Shown: piece by piece, positions 14,808 to 15,295 of the stretch
How positions within the stretch are numbered: the stretch's first letter is position 1
Layout: every line of letters begins with the position of its first letter
Source of the DNA: Bacteroidota bacterium
GTDB lineage: Bacteria; Bacteroidota; Bacteroidia; Flavobacteriales; Flavobacteriaceae
Length of the DNA stretch: 15,295 nucleotides
Direction of reading: 5' to 3'
Assembly (NCBI GenBank): GCA_023427845.1
Contig: JAEYZX010000108.1
Span: 1 to 15,295 of the forward strand
Program-made: the position numbers and the translations under genes
The notes under the pieces: model-generated
The model's database searches: none
Seen by the model: the letters and a program-made list of their open reading frames with translations, nothing else
What the model was told of the DNA's origin: nothing

Positions 14808-14879
14808 TCAGACTTTTAGACAACAGACTTTCAGACAACAGACTATTAGACGACAGACTTTTAGACAGTAGACATCCAG
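14808..14879 (+). repeat. AGAC-rich 15-bp tandem repeat
   Basis: Four full 15-bp units (14808-14822, 14823-14837, 14838-14852, 14853-14867) with consensus ACAGACTTTTAGACA, then a partial degenerate unit. AGAC occurs nine times at 14810, 14818, 14825, 14833, 14840, 14848, 14855, 14863 and 14870, with strictly alternating spacing of 8 and 7 bp. It begins 5 bp after the stop codon. AGAC-type repeats of this kind are, from memory, frequent in Flavobacterium intergenic DNA; their role is unknown to me. Confidence 0.9.
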
Positions 14880-14931
14880 TTTGCTTTGCTTCAAATCCAA
14901 TGCTTTCCAATTTATTATAAGCGGTAACTAC

Positions 14932-14953
14932 GCGCCTTGGCGACTTTGCGTGC
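14932..14953 (+). repeat. Short GCG-phased 8-bp repeat
   Basis: GCGCCTTG, GCGACTTT and GCGTG recur with an 8-bp period (GCG at 14932, 14940 and 14948). Similar CTTTGCG/CTTGGCG strings are, from memory, common in Flavobacterium spacers. With under three units it could be chance on its own. Confidence 0.45.
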
Positions 14954-14957
14954 CATA

Positions 14958-15087
14958 CAGCCTGTGGCCCTCAGATTTGAGATTAAGAGGAGGAAGCCCG
15001 GTGAGCTTCAGGTACGCGAGCTTTAGCTCGCTTATAAACCTATAAAACAAAAAACCCCTCATTCTTCATGAAAGGCTTTTAAAAAGA
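14958..15087. repeat. Hairpin-terminator module, copy A (degenerate)
   Basis: A direct repeat of 15166-15295, offset 208 bp. Identity is near-complete from TCAGATTTGAG (14971) to the poly-A/CCCCTC stretch (about 15060). Hairpin 1 is lost (only GCC/GGC pair). Hairpin 2 has one mismatch (GAAGCCC-GGT-GAGCTTC). Hairpin 3 (GCGAGC-TTTA-GCTCGC) is intact. The terminator-like stem is broken by a C-C mismatch. Confidence 0.88.
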
Positions 15088-15165
15088 CCCGAGGCTTCAG
15101 CCGAACTGGCGAAGCATACTCTCCCACATAATTGCAGTACCATCTGCATTTGAAAAAAAGGAGGA

Positions 15166-15295
15166 CAGCCAGTGGCTGTCAGATTTGAGATTAAGAGGAG
15201 GAAGCCCGGTGGGCTTCAGGTACGCGAGCTTTAGCTCGCTTATAAACCTATAAAAACAAAAAACCCCTCATTCTCATGAAGGGTTTTTAAAAGGA
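15166..15295. repeat. Hairpin-terminator module, copy B (intact, reaches window edge)
   Basis: It has the same order as copy A. Hairpin 1, GACAGCC-AGT-GGCTGTC, has its first base at 15165. Hairpin 2 is GAAGCCC-GGT-GGGCTTC. Hairpin 3 is GCGAGC-TTTA-GCTCGC. The terminator-like stem is AAAAACCC / GGGTTTTT. All four stems are perfectly paired. The copy runs to the last base, so its right end is unknown. Confidence 0.88.
15256..15288. terminator. Bidirectional terminator-like hairpin in module copy B
   Basis: AAAAACCC (ending about 15266) pairs with GGGTTTTT (15280-15287) around the loop CTCATTCTCATGAA. On the minus strand it is followed by TTTTTTGTTTTT, a stronger T-tract than on the plus strand. 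It may therefore terminate a minus-strand transcript entering from beyond the right edge. Confidence 0.6.

Larger units (their letters stand above)
14803..15295. other. Repeat-rich non-coding region at the right edge
   Basis: The last 493 bp hold no gene. In order they contain an AGAC 15-bp tandem repeat, a GCG-phased 8-bp repeat, and two copies of a hairpin-terminator module separated by a 78-bp spacer. The spacer has a bulged stem-loop (GCTTC-a-GCC / GGC-GAAGC, 15094-15115) and the inverted repeat TGCAG-TACCAT-CTGCA (15133-15148). Confidence 0.75.

Noticed and set aside
14808..14879. CRISPR array
   Set aside because: The units are 15 bp without unique spacers of 25-40 bp, and no cas gene is present; it is a simple tandem repeat.
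14958..15295. Insertion sequence with terminal repeats
   Set aside because: The two copies are direct repeats with no transposase frame between them; the 78-bp spacer cannot encode one.

Overview
This window looks like a chromosomal segment of a member of the Bacteroidota, most likely a Flavobacterium-like Flavobacteriaceae. The reasons are a type IX secretion (T9SS) type B sorting domain, a PorQ homologue, several Bacteroidota-style lipoproteins, AT-rich intergenic DNA carrying TAnnTTTG-type -7 promoter elements, and AGAC-rich short tandem repeats. No phage, plasmid, insertion sequence, CRISPR array, rRNA or tRNA is visible. I found no credible new multi-gene system. The less ordinary signals are non-coding repeats, one altered metal-binding motif and several expression-control arrangements.

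Layout. (1) Positions 2-2032, + strand: the 3' part of a large secreted multidomain protein ending in a T9SS type B sorting signal. (2) Positions 2051-7931, - strand, in transcription order lon, porQ, cmk and a NupG-like nucleoside transporter. lon ends at its own terminator. A diverged dispersed repeat sits between lon and porQ. The cmk GTG start overlaps the porQ TAG stop. (3) Positions 8114-11442, - strand: three independent genes, namely an M48 metalloprotease lipoprotein, a UMF1-type MFS transporter whose leader carries the M48 terminator, and a two-Fn3-domain lipoprotein with its own terminator. (4) A 302-bp divergent intergenic region with two inverted repeats. (5) Positions 11745-14137, + strand: a tightly packed operon of alpha/beta hydrolase, exported MsrB lipoprotein, cytosolic MsrB and an endonuclease III-like protein. 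(6) Positions 14138-15295: a repeat-rich stretch with one gene, a DUF421/YetF-like membrane protein. It is flanked upstream by a second copy of the dispersed repeat and downstream by a 15-bp AGAC tandem repeat, an 8-bp GCG-phased repeat and a duplicated hairpin-plus-terminator module of about 130 bp.

How the genes fit together. PorQ is a T9SS component and the first gene encodes a T9SS client, but the two are on opposite strands and not an operon. cmk next to a nucleoside importer is consistent with pyrimidine salvage. The hydrolase-msrB-msrB-nth operon reads as an oxidative-damage repair set: methionine sulfoxide reduction outside and inside the cytoplasm, plus repair of oxidised bases. Lon and the M48 protease add quality control inside and outside the cytoplasm. 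These links are inferences from gene order.
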